Source of the DNA: Candidatus Omnitrophota bacterium
Lineage (GTDB): Bacteria > Ratteibacteria > UBA8468 > B48-G9 > DSTR01
Direction: 5' to 3'
Assembly (NCBI GenBank): GCA_023818865.1
Contig: JAMWDF010000147.1
Location: forward strand, 1 to 5,921
DNA length: 5,921 nt
Shown here: positions 5,181 to 5,921 of the stretch, piece after piece
Numbering within the stretch: the stretch's first letter is position 1
Layout of the letters: every line of letters begins with the position of its first letter
Program-made: the position numbers and the translations under genes
The notes under the pieces: model-generated
Seen by the model: the letters and a program-made list of their open reading frames with translations, nothing else
Told to the model about the DNA's origin: nothing
Database searches by the model: none

Positions 5181-5921
5181 ATGGAAGCAATCCAGATAAA
5201 AAAACAAAGGTTTTTTTCCACTGGTCCCGCGGTAGTGGTGGCTTGTGACCACGGTGAATTTGATGGTCCTATCCCTGGGATGGTGGATATCAGGCAGACC
5301 TTTTCAAAGATTAACCCGGAAGTGGATGGAGTATTGCTCAGTCCGGGGATGATTCGGTTCAGCGGCCAACTGTTTACCCAAAGGGCTGCTCCGGTGGTTA
5401 TCGGGCGGCTCAACTGGAACACAGTTTACTGCTTTCAGTGGAACTACCATCAGGCAGTTTCTTCATTAGCTTTCTGCCCAGCAGAGGCGCTTTCCCTGGG
5501 GACAGAAATGGTGCTTGTTTCCTTGACTCTGAAGACTGGTGAGGAGAAACAGGATGCGAGAAATGTGGCAATTTTCCGGGAATTAACCGCTGAGTCTCAC
5601 CGCCTGGGTCTGCCAGTTATGGGTGAGTACTTCCCGGCGAAAAGTGAACAGTTATCTCCAGAAGACAAGCACCAAGAAGTGAAGACCGGGTGCCGGATTC
5701 TGGCTGAACTGGGAGCGGATTTGATCAAGACCTTTTTCACCGAGCGTTTCCAGGAAGTAGCCGCTGGCTGTCCGGTCCCGATTCTGGTTCTGGGGGCGTC
5801 CAAATTGCCTAATTGCCTGGCAGCTTTGAATCTGGCGGCTCAAGCTATTAGGGAAGGGGCCAGGGGGGTGGTCTTTGGTCGCAATGCCCTCCAGGTATCT
5901 GACCCGTTTCGCTTTCAATCC
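5181..5921 (+). CDS. Class I aldolase of the DeoC/LacD/archaeal FBA family, C-terminus beyond the window
   Basis: The 247 visible codons have no stop and cover nearly the whole of a family usually about 260-290 residues long. This TIM-barrel family makes or breaks C-C bonds through a lysine Schiff base, without a metal. Seen are ACDHGEFDGP with Asp23 (21-30), MGEYFP with Tyr150, GADLIKTFF with the likely Schiff-base Lys183, GASK (205-208) and GVVFGRNALQ (229-238), the last two where the family binds the substrate phosphate. Asp23/Tyr150/Lys183 match the order of Asp24/Tyr146/Lys177 in the Thermoproteus tenax FBP aldolase. The ATG at 5181 is preceded by GGGGAG only 2 nt away, a tight spacing, but no better in-frame start exists. 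Divergence from deoR and the neighbouring isomerase and kinase suggest it cleaves the phosphorylated ketose of that pathway. Relatives include tagatose-bisphosphate aldolase (LacD), the sulfofructose-phosphate aldolase YihT, LsrF and the ADH synthase; these cannot be separated here. Confidence 0.88.
   Translation, partial: MEAIQIKKQRFFSTGPAVVVACDHGEFDGPIPGMVDIRQTFSKINPEVDGVLLSPGMIRFSGQLFTQRAAPVVIGRLNWNTVYCFQWNYHQAVSSLAFCPAEALSLGTEMVLVSLTLKTGEEKQDARNVAIFRELTAESHRLGLPVMGEYFPAKSEQLSPEDKHQEVKTGCRILAELGADLIKTFFTERFQEVAAGCPVPILVLGASKLPNCLAALNLAAQAIREGARGVVFGRNALQVSDPFRFQS

Noticed and set aside
5022..5422. Minus-strand open frames of 76 and 98 codons across the divergent region and the aldolase start
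   Set aside because: They run through both promoters and antisense to the aldolase's conserved DHG region; no evidence for translation.
5181..5921. Naming the pathway as AI-2 processing (Lsr), because LsrK is an FGGY kinase and LsrF belongs to the aldolase's family
   Set aside because: No LsrR, LsrG or Lsr transporter genes are present, and a fucose-type isomerase and aminotransferase are not part of that system. It remains only a distant possibility.

Overview
The window looks like a bacterial chromosome segment of intermediate GC, with tightly packed genes, Shine-Dalgarno sites and sigma70/sigmaA-type promoters. The gene types (DeoR regulator, FGGY kinase, short Csp protein, class I DeoC/LacD-type aldolase) suit a Firmicutes-like or related, perhaps anaerobic, bacterium. 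I cannot name the taxon from sequence alone.

Layout. At the left edge (1-77, minus) is the first part of a cold-shock protein gene, with a good promoter and a perfect AGGAGG site. From 5098 down to 257 (minus) four genes run as one operon: a DeoR-family repressor, a protein of the L-fucose/L-arabinose isomerase superfamily, a short FGGY sugar kinase and a PLP class III aminotransferase. Two of the three junctions overlap (29 and 23 nt) and the third has a 13-nt gap. Divergently, from 5181 to the right edge (plus), lies a class I aldolase of the DeoC/LacD/archaeal-FBA family, nearly complete but cut by the window end.

Regulation. The 82-bp region between deoR and the aldolase carries two sigmaA-type promoters that face each other and physically overlap. 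Their -35 boxes form an inverted repeat, and a TTTCG repeat with a 10-bp period lies beside them. The simplest reading is that DeoR controls its own operon and the aldolase from this one region.

How the genes may work together (inference). The isomerase would convert an aldose to a ketose, the kinase would phosphorylate it, and the aldolase, which keeps its Schiff-base lysine and apparent phosphate-binding glycines, would split the phosphorylated ketose into two smaller carbonyl compounds. This is the standard isomerase-kinase-aldolase scheme of deoxysugar catabolism. The unusual member is the class III aminotransferase, which would add or remove an amino group on the substrate or the aldehyde product. 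Neither the sugar nor the amine can be identified here. No CRISPR array, mobile element, tRNA or rRNA was seen.
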